7,223 nt of DNA from Luminiphilus sp. (lineage in GTDB: Bacteria; Pseudomonadota; Gammaproteobacteria; Pseudomonadales; Halieaceae): positions 1 to 7,223 of the forward strand of contig JAQXEB010000009.1 in assembly GCA_029251065.1 (NCBI GenBank), read 5' to 3'. Under the pieces are notes generated by a model. That model saw nothing but the letters and a program-made list of their open reading frames with translations. It did no database searches and was not told the origin of the DNA. Positions 1 through 6,639 of the stretch are shown here, piece after piece. Position 1 is the first letter of the stretch, and the number at the start of each line of letters is the position of its first letter. Position numbers and translations under genes: made by a program.

Positions 1-1581
1 AAGGTGGTGAACGACACGGCGGTTGCCGTGAACCAGGGCGGCAAACGCAAAGGGGCAGTCTGCGCCTATCTTGAAACATGGCACATGGACATCGAAGAGT
101 TCGTCGAGTTGCGCAAGAATACCGGTGATGATCGCCGCCGCACGCATGATATGAATACTGCGAACTGGGTGCCTGATCTGTTCATGAAGCGCGTCTTCGA
201 AGACGGTGACTGGACGTTGTTCTCGCCCAATGACGTGCCCGATCTACATGACCTTTACGGCACCGCGTTCGAAGAGCGTTACAACCACTACGAAGCGCAA
301 GCGCGAAGTGGGGAGCTCAAATTTCACAAAACGCTCAAAGCGCAAGCGCTGTGGCGAAAAATGCTCGGTATGATCTTTGAGACAGGTCACCCATGGATCA
401 CGTTCAAGGATCCCTGCAATATTCGATCACCCCAGCAGCATTGCGGTGTCGTGCACTCCTCAAATCTATGTACGGAGATTACCCTCAACACCAGTAAAGA
501 CGAGATTGCGGTGTGTAATTTGGGCAGTGTGAATCTCCCACAGCACATCGAGAATGGCACTCTTAATATTGAGAAGCTGCGCAAAACAGTCACAACCGCA
601 ATCCGCATGCTCGACAACGTGATCGACATTAACTACTACTCGGTAGACACGTCGGAAAACTCCAATATGAAGCACCGTCCTATCGGACTGGGTTTAATGG
701 GTTTCCAAGACGCGCTCTACAAAGTCGATGTGTCCTACGCCTCGGATCAGGCCGTTGAGTTCGCCGACCAGACAATGGAAGCGATCAGCTACTTCGCGAT
801 CAGTGCGTCGACAAACCTCGCAGCGGAGCGTGGCGCCTACGCAAGTTACGAGGGTTCACTCTGGAGCCAGGGTGTTTTCCCAATTGACTCACTCGCGATG
901 CTCGTCGAGCAGCGAGGCGCCGATTACATCTCGGTTAACCAAGACAGCACTATGGATTGGGATGCTCTGAGGGAGACGGTGAGTCAGCAAGGCATGCGCA
1001 ACTCCAATGTGATGGCCATCGCGCCCACCGCAACCATTGCGAACATTACCGGCGTGTCGCAATCGATAGAGCCGACTTATCAGAATCTATACGTCAAGTC
1101 GAATCTCTCGGGCGAATTCACTGTCGTGAACCCTTACCTCGTGCGCGACCTTAAGGAGCACGGACTGTGGGATCAGGTCATGGTTAATGACCTGAAATAC
1201 TACGACGGCAGTGTCCAAGCAATCGACCGCATTCCAGCGGACTTGAAGGCCAAGTATTCAACGGCGTTTGAGATCGAACCACGCTGGTTGGTGGACAGTG
1301 CGAGTCGGCGTCAGAAGTGGATCGATCAAGCACAGTCGCTCAACTTGTACATCAATAATGCCAGTGGAAAGAAGTTAGACGTAACCTATCGTATGGCTTG
1401 GTTCAGTGGCTTGAAAACAACATACTATTTGCGCTCTTTAGCGGCGACAGGCACCGAGAAATCCACGGTGAACACGGGGCAACTTAATGCCGTGTCGCAG
1501 CAATCAGAAGCACCTATTCAACCCGCACCGGTACCACAGGCTTGCTCGCTTGACGATCCAGACTGTGAAGCGTGCCAATAA
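1..1581 (+). CDS. nrdA: Ribonucleoside-diphosphate reductase class Ia, alpha subunit (5'-truncated)
   Basis: This is the large catalytic subunit of aerobic ribonucleotide reductase, which reduces ribonucleoside diphosphates to deoxyribonucleotides in the cytoplasm together with NrdB. The frame is open from base 1, so the gene begins upstream. The GTG at 4 is not its start, and the N-terminal ATP-cone region and the first active-site cysteine (E. coli C225) are outside the window. Visible landmarks are the active-site N-L-C-T-E segment at 463-477 (Asn 463, thiyl-radical Cys 469, Glu 475), the partner redox Cys at 514, the substrate phosphate loop PTATIAN at 1024-1044, and the radical-transfer Tyr pair at 1423-1428. 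The C-terminal tail has cysteines at 1543, 1564 and 1573, the last two forming CEAC for re-reduction by thioredoxin or glutaredoxin. A Pro/Gln-rich linker precedes the tail. nrdB follows after 24 bp. The family call is very secure, and the Pseudomonas-like subtype rests on recalled similarity. Confidence 0.97.
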   Translation, partial: KVVNDTAVAVNQGGKRKGAVCAYLETWHMDIEEFVELRKNTGDDRRRTHDMNTANWVPDLFMKRVFEDGDWTLFSPNDVPDLHDLYGTAFEERYNHYEAQARSGELKFHKTLKAQALWRKMLGMIFETGHPWITFKDPCNIRSPQQHCGVVHSSNLCTEITLNTSKDEIAVCNLGSVNLPQHIENGTLNIEKLRKTVTTAIRMLDNVIDINYYSVDTSENSNMKHRPIGLGLMGFQDALYKVDVSYASDQAVEFADQTMEAISYFAISASTNLAAERGAYASYEGSLWSQGVFPIDSLAMLVEQRGADYISVNQDSTMDWDALRETVSQQGMRNSNVMAIAPTATIANITGVSQSIEPTYQNLYVKSNLSGEFTVVNPYLVRDLKEHGLWDQVMVNDLKYYDGSVQAIDRIPADLKAKYSTAFEIEPRWLVDSASRRQKWIDQAQSLNLYINNASGKKLDVTYRMAWFSGLKTTYYLRSLAATGTEKSTVNTGQLNAVSQQSEAPIQPAPVPQACSLDDPDCEACQ

Positions 1582-1592
1582 CCAAATAAGTT

Positions 1593-1599
1593 AGAGGAG
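1593..1599 (+). promoter_or_regulatory. Shine-Dalgarno sequence of nrdB
   Basis: AGAGGAG lies 6 nt upstream of the ATG at 1606, within the 24-bp nrdA-nrdB gap. It fixes the nrdB start. With such a short gap and no terminator before it, nrdB is probably translated from the nrdA message. Confidence 0.85.
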
Positions 1600-1605
1600 T
1601 TAACA

Positions 1606-2844
1606 ATGCTTAATTGGGACGATTACGACGTAGCAGAAGGCGAATCACAGGCCGCTACACAACAGCAGACACCGCTTCAACCGGAGGTCGTTAATAAGGC
1701 GCTGGAGGCCCTGGTCGAGGCGCCTGCCACTGCTGACGTTACTGCGACAAGCCAGTTGCAGGCGGCTGCAGCGGCCGTTGCGAATATTGATACAACACAA
1801 GGCTTGGCCGAGCTGGAGATGAGCGGATCGCGTATTTCAGTTGATGAAAAGGCCATGATCAACTGCCGTGCAGATCTCAACCAACTCGTGCCGTTCAAGT
1901 ACGACTGGGCATGGCAAAAATACCTTGATGGCTGCGCCAATCACTGGATGCCGCAAGAAATCAACATGACGGCAGACGTTGCGACGTGGAAAAGTGAAGA
2001 CGGGCTGACTGAAGATGAGCGTCGTATCGTGATGCGTTCTTTAGGGTATTTTTCAACTGCCGACTCGCTCGTCGCTAACAACTTGGTGTTGGGCATCTAT
2101 CGATTGATCACTAACCCTGAGTGCCGCCAGTACCTGCTGCGCCAGGCGTTCGAAGAAGCGATTCACACGCACGCCTACCAGTACTGCATCGAGTCGCTTG
2201 GAATGGACGAGGGCGAAGTCTTCAATATGTATCGAGAAGTGCCCTCGGTTGCCAAAAAAGCGTCTTGGTCACTCGACAAAACGAAGGTGCTCTCAGATCC
2301 CAATTTCAACACCGGCACGGTCGAGGCTGATCAGCAGTTACTGCGTAATTTAATTGGTTTCTATGGCGTCACCGAAGGCATCTTCTTCTACTGCGGCTTT
2401 ACTCAAATCCTATCAATGGGTCGCCGTAACAAGATGACCGGGGTTGCGGAGCAGTTCCAGTACATTTTGCGAGACGAGTCAATGCACCTGAACTTTGGCA
2501 TCGACGTCATCAACCAGATCAAACTCGAGAATCCGCACTTGTGGACCGAAGCATTCCAACAGGAAGTGATTCAGATGATTCTTGAGGGAACAGCGCTCGA
2601 AATTGAATATGCGCGCGACACCATGCCGCGCGGTGTTCTAGGAATGAATGCGAGCATGATGGAAGAGTACTTGCAGTTCATCTCAAATCGTCGTTTGACT
2701 CAACTCGGGTTGCCAGAGCAGTTCCCAGGCGCGCAAAACCCGTTCCCGTGGATGTCTGAGATCATGGACCTTCGTAAAGAGAAAAACTTCTTCGAAACTC
2801 GCGTTATTGAGTATCAAACGGGTGGCGCACTGAGCTGGGACTAA
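1606..2844 (+). CDS. nrdB: Ribonucleoside-diphosphate reductase class Ia, beta subunit
   Basis: This is the small subunit of class Ia ribonucleotide reductase. It houses the di-iron centre and tyrosyl radical and passes the radical to NrdA. The protein is complete at 412 residues, longer than the E. coli protein (376) and close to the Pseudomonas type. Residues 1-65 are an Ala/Gln/Glu-rich, probably disordered extension, and the ferritin-like helical core follows from about residue 80. Expected iron ligands are Asp153, Glu184, His187, Glu257, Glu291 and His294 (E-A-I-H and R-D-E-S-M-H motifs), with the radical Tyr at 191, all present. The C-terminus EYQTGGALSWD is the flexible tail that docks on NrdA. 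The ATG start is supported by AGAGGAG 6 nt upstream. The gene is followed by a strong hairpin terminator, so it ends the operon. No key residue is missing. Confidence 0.98.
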   Translation: MLNWDDYDVAEGESQAATQQQTPLQPEVVNKALEALVEAPATADVTATSQLQAAAAAVANIDTTQGLAELEMSGSRISVDEKAMINCRADLNQLVPFKYDWAWQKYLDGCANHWMPQEINMTADVATWKSEDGLTEDERRIVMRSLGYFSTADSLVANNLVLGIYRLITNPECRQYLLRQAFEEAIHTHAYQYCIESLGMDEGEVFNMYREVPSVAKKASWSLDKTKVLSDPNFNTGTVEADQQLLRNLIGFYGVTEGIFFYCGFTQILSMGRRNKMTGVAEQFQYILRDESMHLNFGIDVINQIKLENPHLWTEAFQQEVIQMILEGTALEIEYARDTMPRGVLGMNASMMEEYLQFISNRRLTQLGLPEQFPGAQNPFPWMSEIMDLRKEKNFFETRVIEYQTGGALSWD

Positions 2845-2863
2845 AGTTCAAACGCATTCCACT

Positions 2864-2894
2864 AAAAGCCCCGCTCGAAGCGGGGCTTTTTTTT
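2864..2894. terminator. Bidirectional Rho-independent terminator between nrdB and dinG
   Basis: A perfect 9-bp stem, AGCCCCGCT (2867-2875) with AGCGGGGCT (2879-2887), has a 3-nt CGA loop. Eight T residues (2887-2894) follow it on the plus strand, ending nrdAB. Four A residues at 2864-2867 supply a shorter U-tract on the minus strand, about 75 nt past the dinG stop. The convergent gene arrangement fits use from both sides, with the plus direction clearly stronger. The rest of the 118-bp gap (2895-2962) shows nothing else I can support. Confidence 0.9.
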
Positions 2895-2962
2895 GCCCGC
2901 TGTGAACGACAAAATCTGCCTCGTTACGCCTCTAAACCAGAACACACGCAGACGCTGGGTGC

Positions 2963-5044
2963 TTAGCGCTCAATATCAAACTGGTATCGCGGTAAGGTGT
3001 CTAGAATGGCTCGACCGTAGCGCTTTGTCACAATACGCCGGTCCAGCAAAGTAATGATCCCAGAGTCGGTCTCAGTCCGCAGTAGTCGCCCACAAGCCTG
3101 AAGAAGCCTGAGCGCCGCACTGGGGACCGTCAGCACCATAAAGGGGTTTCGACCCGCCGACTCCAGTAGCTCTGCGTGCGCTGCATCAATCGGGTCATCA
3201 GGCGCTGAAAACGGCAATTTAGCAATAATAACGTGCCCACAATAATCACCCGGCAAATCCACGCCCTCGGCGAAACTCGCAAGTCCAAAAATAGTGGACG
3301 ACTTCCCAGAGTCGATACGCTGGCGGTGTGCGTCGAGGATCTCTGCCTTACTCATGACGCCCTGAATCAATAACTCAGACTCAAAACGGGGACCCAACTC
3401 ATCCACAACTTCCTGCAACTGTCGCTTAGAGCTAAACAACACCAAAGTCCCCTGGCTGCACGCCAGCAGACCCGGCAGCAGCTCCACCAGCTCTGCCGTA
3501 TGGGCCGCTGGCGCACTCGGATCGCTACTCATCGAGGGCACCACAAAGCGCCCTAAAGAGGCATCAAATGGACTCTCGACCCGCGCAAGTTTTGTGTCCG
3601 CTGGCAATCCCGACTGCTGCATTAAGTGATCAAAAGACCCTAAAGCCGTCAGCGTCGCCGACGTCAAAACCGCCCCCGCGACCCGATCCCAGACATGCTC
3701 CGAAAGAATGTCACGCGCGTAGATGGGGCTGGCGTAACACTCAATTGTGCTCTCGTCGCCATAATGCCGCATCCAACGAGCCCACGGCGTGCCGACCTCG
3801 TCGGCAGAACTTGCGTAACTTTCCCAGAGCGCAAGCTGTCCCTCAGCCCGTGACATGACGACTTGCAGATCATTAAGGTTGCCCTCCCAAGCCTCTCGTT
3901 GCTCCGCATCACCCTCTTCGACCAACGCCTCAACGAGTCCCACCAACGGTGACAGTCGCTGGATATGCAGCTTCCATAAGTCACGCAGCGCGGCAGAGGC
4001 GTCACGCAACTCAGGATCGACAACACCAAAGGGGAATCGCAAGTCAGCCCGGTCATCAACACGGTTTGACAGCGCGCCCCAGCACAAGGAATACGTATCG
4101 CGTGTCACCTGAAGCAGGTCTGTCACACTGCTACTTAATGCTGACAGTGCCTCTGGTCGCACCTCGTACTCAAGCAGTAACTCGCGCTTGCTGTCGATCC
4201 ACTGTTGAGTTTCCGCAAGATTATTGAGCGTACGTCCGCTGCGGGAAAAACACGCAAAGTGTTGTAAGCACTTCTCTGCCAGCTGATGGCCTTCATCAAA
4301 AATGTAAAAGCTGTCCTCCGGATTAGAGAGAATCCGCCCCCCACCGAGTCTGAAGTCCGATAAAACTAAATCGTGATTGGTGACGATAACATCGACTTCC
4401 TCAAGCCCCTCTCGCGCTCTGTAAAAACTGCACCCCGAGATGTGAGGACATCGACGACCTAAGCACTGCGAGTGATCAGTCGTGACGGAGCGAATCACAC
4501 CGGCATCTAAGGCTTCGGGCCAAGAATCCAAGTCGCCGTCCCAACGATCCTCACTGACAGCACTCAACATGGCGTCGAAGGCGCGCTGCGTGTCTTCACC
4601 CTCAGGGAGATCAACCTCATCCGGGTACATCGACAACATCGGTGATTCCGCAAAACCCTGAATCAATTGATCAAGCTTGTATAAACACAGATAGCGACTG
4701 CGTCCCTTAGCCAGCTGATAGCTGAAATTAAGCCCGCTGTGACGTTTAATCTCAGGGAGATCTTTGAAGATCAGCTGCTCTTGCAACGCGACAGTCGCGG
4801 TTGCAATGATTAGTGTTTTGGATCGTGCCTTTGCAACCGGAAGAGCGGCGATGGTGTATGCAATTGTCTTACCAGTTCCAGTGCCGGCCTCAATCGCCAG
4901 GAACGAAGACGCCTCGGTATCCCCAAATGCATTTGCCACCTCTGCAATCATCTGACGCTGACCCCAGCGCGGCTTTAAGTCTTTTGCCTCAGTGAGTGCA
5001 AAAAATGCCGCTCTAACTTCTTCACGGAGCGCTTCGGTTAACAA
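2963..5044 (-). CDS. dinG: ATP-dependent 5'-3' DNA helicase DinG (iron-sulfur, superfamily 2 XPD-like)
   Basis: This is an XPD-family helicase that unwinds DNA, R-loops and forked structures during repair and replication-transcription conflicts. The protein has 693 residues, similar to E. coli DinG (716). The motifs run in order: a Q-motif-like segment RWGQRQMI (26-33), Walker A AGTGTGKT (53-60), and four iron-sulfur cysteines at 120 (in GRSRYLC), 194, 199 and 205. These are followed by NHDLVLSD (223-230), the Walker B box DEGH (250-253, the form E. coli DinG also has), SATL (462-465) and motif VI QACGRLLR (649-656). No C-terminal nuclease or N-terminal exonuclease domain is present, which favours DinG over the DinG/exonuclease fusions of Firmicutes. 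The start is a TTG at 5044-5042. An in-frame TAA lies two codons upstream, and the next Met (residue 32) would remove the Q-motif. It lies 6 bp downstream of the acyltransferase gene, probably in one operon. Confidence 0.94.
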   Translation of the reverse strand: MLTEALREEVRAAFFALTEAKDLKPRWGQRQMIAEVANAFGDTEASSFLAIEAGTGTGKTIAYTIAALPVAKARSKTLIIATATVALQEQLIFKDLPEIKRHSGLNFSYQLAKGRSRYLCLYKLDQLIQGFAESPMLSMYPDEVDLPEGEDTQRAFDAMLSAVSEDRWDGDLDSWPEALDAGVIRSVTTDHSQCLGRRCPHISGCSFYRAREGLEEVDVIVTNHDLVLSDFRLGGGRILSNPEDSFYIFDEGHQLAEKCLQHFACFSRSGRTLNNLAETQQWIDSKRELLLEYEVRPEALSALSSSVTDLLQVTRDTYSLCWGALSNRVDDRADLRFPFGVVDPELRDASAALRDLWKLHIQRLSPLVGLVEALVEEGDAEQREAWEGNLNDLQVVMSRAEGQLALWESYASSADEVGTPWARWMRHYGDESTIECYASPIYARDILSEHVWDRVAGAVLTSATLTALGSFDHLMQQSGLPADTKLARVESPFDASLGRFVVPSMSSDPSAPAAHTAELVELLPGLLACSQGTLVLFSSKRQLQEVVDELGPRFESELLIQGVMSKAEILDAHRQRIDSGKSSTIFGLASFAEGVDLPGDYCGHVIIAKLPFSAPDDPIDAAHAELLESAGRNPFMVLTVPSAALRLLQACGRLLRTETDSGIITLLDRRIVTKRYGRAILDTLPRYQFDIER

Positions 5045-5050
5045 GCGTTA

Positions 5051-6184
5051 TCAGTCCTTTTCATGACGGGCAACCCAGTTCAAAACAGGGCGCGCATACA
5101 TCGACAACGCGGCATGTCTCTCAGCCTCAGACAGCAGATCAAATCGCGACATGAATTGCTCGCGCGAGACAGTGGCAATAGCATCAGACCCTAGCGTTGC
5201 CGGCACCGGGTGACCCAGCGCTTCGACGGCCCATAGATTAGTTTGGAATACTCGATAGTGGTCGATCATATGCGCATCGATCAGCTCAACTGCTGTCGTC
5301 ACAGACAAAGTCTCCTGATTTAACGACTCGCCAAAGCGTAAATGAACACACCCTTTTTGACCCTGAATACCCTGAGCAATACTCGACAGATCTTCAAAAG
5401 GCTTTTTCGTATACCCTTCGCCAAACGAGAGCTCTTGCGCCTTGAGCACGTCACAAGGATCGAGCTCATAGGCAATGGTGATCGGCACAATATTAAGCTT
5501 TCCCAGAATCTGATCCGCCGTCTCGATGCGCTTATCGCGTGACAAACTCACCATTTTTAGCACCGCCGCTTCAGTGCAATCATCCCCATCCTTCGCACGT
5601 CCCTCTCGCTGAGCGATCCAGATAGGGCCGAGATTCTCAGAGATGGATTCCCGGATAAATCCGGCTAACTGCTTTGATGCCGCAAGTTGCTGCTTAGGCC
5701 CACTGAGGCTTCGCTTGACGATGAAGCTCTTATTAATTCGCATCAAGTCAGACACCCACGGCTTCTGGAGCAAATTGTCACCAATGGCAACTTGTGCGGT
5801 GCGGTGGCCATGTGTCACCAAAACGATATTGGCGTATGCCGAATCCATGGCAATGTCTCGGTGATTACTGACAAATAAATACGACTGAGAGGGATCCAGA
5901 TTTTCAATTCCAGCGCTACTGAACACGGATGTCGCGGCAACCACCCGATCCAGCCGAGGCTTAACCAGCGCCTGAAATGCGTCTACCGTAGAGACGTCGG
6001 ACAACTGCTTTCGTAAAGCTCGGCGCGCATAAAAACGCGACGCAACAGGGAACCATGTCGCTATTTTATTACCGTGTAGGGCGACCAAGGTGTCGATGAA
6101 TTCATCATCAGCCAAAAGCGCAGTCACAACGTCACGAACTTCCACATCTCGGTACGGCCGTATATCGCTGTAAAGGTCGCTCAT
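5051..6184 (-). CDS. 1-acylglycerol-3-phosphate acyltransferase-family protein (NHRDI subfamily)
   Basis: This is a PlsC/PlsB-superfamily acyltransferase that probably transfers an acyl chain to a glycerophosphate-type or related acceptor at the cytoplasmic membrane. The true substrate cannot be read from the sequence. The protein has 377 residues. Visible blocks are SNHRDIAMD (106-114, catalytic His108), NKSFIVKR (151-158, counterpart of the second acyltransferase block), WIAQREGRAKDG (189-200, counterpart of the FPEG block, Glu194) and LNIVPITIAYELDPCDVLK (230-248). From memory, these blocks match a family annotated as glycerol acyltransferase in both Gammaproteobacteria and Bacteroidetes. 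The usual HX4D spacing is altered: the Asp residues lie at +2 and +6 from His. No signal peptide or clear membrane helix is seen. The ATG at 6184 is the first start after an in-frame TGA two codons upstream. A weak AAGGG lies 11 nt before it. dinG follows 6 bp downstream. Confidence 0.85.
   Translation of the reverse strand: MSDLYSDIRPYRDVEVRDVVTALLADDEFIDTLVALHGNKIATWFPVASRFYARRALRKQLSDVSTVDAFQALVKPRLDRVVAATSVFSSAGIENLDPSQSYLFVSNHRDIAMDSAYANIVLVTHGHRTAQVAIGDNLLQKPWVSDLMRINKSFIVKRSLSGPKQQLAASKQLAGFIRESISENLGPIWIAQREGRAKDGDDCTEAAVLKMVSLSRDKRIETADQILGKLNIVPITIAYELDPCDVLKAQELSFGEGYTKKPFEDLSSIAQGIQGQKGCVHLRFGESLNQETLSVTTAVELIDAHMIDHYRVFQTNLWAVEALGHPVPATLGSDAIATVSREQFMSRFDLLSEAERHAALSMYARPVLNWVARHEKD
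5055..5061 (-). promoter_or_regulatory. Shine-Dalgarno sequence deciding the TTG start of dinG
   Basis: On the minus strand AAAAGGA lies inside the last two codons (Lys-Asp) of the acyltransferase gene, 10 nt upstream of the TTG at 5044. The spacing is slightly long but acceptable. Ribosomes finishing the upstream gene would stop over this site, which favours translational coupling of the two genes. Confidence 0.6.
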
Positions 6185-6226
6185 TATTCAACACACCCTT
6201 GTTTTCGGGTCAGACTCTCATTAACC

Positions 6227-6247
6227 GCTAAGAATACGATTTTTAGC
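6227..6247. repeat. Imperfect inverted repeat in the divergent intergenic region
   Basis: GCTAAGAAT (6227-6235) and ATTTTTAGC (6239-6247) form a 9-bp arm pair around ACG, with a single G/T mismatch (6232 against 6242) that would be a G-U pair in plus-strand RNA. It lies between the divergent acyltransferase and small-membrane-protein genes, about 43 bp before the former start and 77 bp before the latter. It could be a regulator site or chance in AT-rich sequence. No known operator consensus is recognised. Confidence 0.35.
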
Positions 6248-6257
6248 TCATAAATGC

Positions 6258-6285
6258 TTGGCTCCAGCTCGTAATCTGTTAGGAT
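6258..6285 (+). promoter_or_regulatory. Possible sigma-70 promoter for the 74-residue membrane protein gene
   Basis: TTGGCT (6258-6263) and TAGGAT (6280-6285) are separated by 16 bp and each match 4 of 6 consensus positions. Transcription would begin near 6292, giving a leader of about 32 nt before the ATG at 6324. Such matches occur by chance fairly often, so this is only a candidate. I found no comparable pair for the divergent minus-strand gene. Confidence 0.3.
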
Positions 6286-6323
6286 CGCGACCCGTCGAGC
6301 ACCCTACCTGCGGAGATGAAAAG

Positions 6324-6548
6324 ATGGAAGCGTACAACGCTTATTTGATGTTTTTAGGAGTGTCCTGCTTGATCGTCAGCTGGGCTTTGTTACTGATCAC
6401 TGCATGGAAAGAAGATTACGCATGGGGCATGTTCTCTTTACTCCTCCCACCGATCGGTTATGGCTATGCCTTTTTTCGCCTAAGTGAGGCGAAAGAAACG
6501 CTGATATTGGCGGGAGTGGGCTGGCTTTTAATTATCCTTGGGCTCTAA
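6324..6548 (+). CDS. Small three-helix membrane protein of unknown function
   Basis: I do not recognise a named family. The 74-residue product is almost entirely hydrophobic, with likely membrane segments at about 5-28, 33-52 and 58-74. Short polar turns separate them (WKEDYAW near 28-34 and RLSEAKET near 52-59). The second segment has a LLPPIGYGYAFF core (40-51), and a Pro-Pro followed by aromatics resembles small inner-membrane proteins of other Gammaproteobacteria annotated only as hypothetical; that comparison is from memory. The ATG at 6324 is chosen because GGAG (6312-6315) lies 8 nt upstream. The same frame opens earlier with a TTG at 6258, but those 22 extra residues are polar, lack an obvious ribosome site and overlap the candidate promoter. 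rpsT starts 91 bp downstream with its own promoter and no evident terminator lies between, so some read-through is possible. Confidence 0.72.
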   Translation: MEAYNAYLMFLGVSCLIVSWALLLITAWKEDYAWGMFSLLLPPIGYGYAFFRLSEAKETLILAGVGWLLIILGL

Positions 6549-6581
6549 CTTAGACATTATTACCGTATGGGCGTAGAGCGG

Positions 6582-6610
6582 TTGACATAGGCACTGACCT
6601 CAACCACTAT
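6582..6610 (+). promoter_or_regulatory. Promoter of rpsT with GC-rich discriminator
   Basis: A perfect -35 TTGACA (6582-6587) is followed 17 bp later by CACTAT (6605-6610), a -10 with three matches including the key A and final T. The next bases, TTGCGCCC (6611-6618), form a GC-rich discriminator of the sort found at promoters repressed by ppGpp/DksA, which suits a ribosomal protein gene. The predicted start near 6617 gives a leader of about 23 nt. The -10 is weak, so this is a good but unproven call. Confidence 0.6.
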
Positions 6611-6628
6611 TTGCGCCCTTTGAATTCC

Positions 6629-6633
6629 GGAGA
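6629..6633 (+). promoter_or_regulatory. Shine-Dalgarno sequence deciding the GTG start of rpsT
   Basis: GGAGA sits 6 nt upstream of the GTG at 6640. The spacing and the conserved S20 N-terminus MANSPQARKRAKQ both support initiation at this non-ATG codon. Confidence 0.8.
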
Positions 6634-6639
6634 GATTTC

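Noticed and set aside
4..6. GTG at 4 as the nrdA start codon
   Set aside because: The frame is open to the window edge, and the protein enters mid-domain, well after the N-terminal and first active-site regions. The start is upstream of the window.
387..1154. Overlapping frames within nrdA (387-629 -, 466-675 -, 728-970 +, 957-1154 +)
   Set aside because: The underlying nrdA frame is conserved and continuous. These products have no domain features or convincing ribosome sites.
3568..4344. Several 69-132 residue open frames antisense or out of frame within dinG, for example 3664-4062 (-), 3855-4112 (+) and 3949-4227 (+)
   Set aside because: They lie wholly inside a well-supported helicase gene, have Arg/Ser/Pro-rich composition typical of shadow frames, and show no recognisable domain.
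6258..6323. TTG-initiated 22-residue extension of the small membrane protein
   Set aside because: The extra residues are polar with no good ribosome site, while the ATG at 6324 has GGAG at proper spacing. The stretch also overlaps the candidate promoter.
6185..6323. LexA (SOS) box upstream of the acyltransferase-dinG operon
   Set aside because: The only CTG on the plus strand in this region is not followed by CAG after 10 bases, and no CTGTATATATATACAG-like site is visible on either strand.
6316..6348. Ten-codon ORF starting with ATG at 6316, overlapping the membrane protein start
   Set aside because: The only GGAG directly abuts its ATG with no spacing, and such a short frame is expected by chance. 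There is no evidence that it is a leader peptide.
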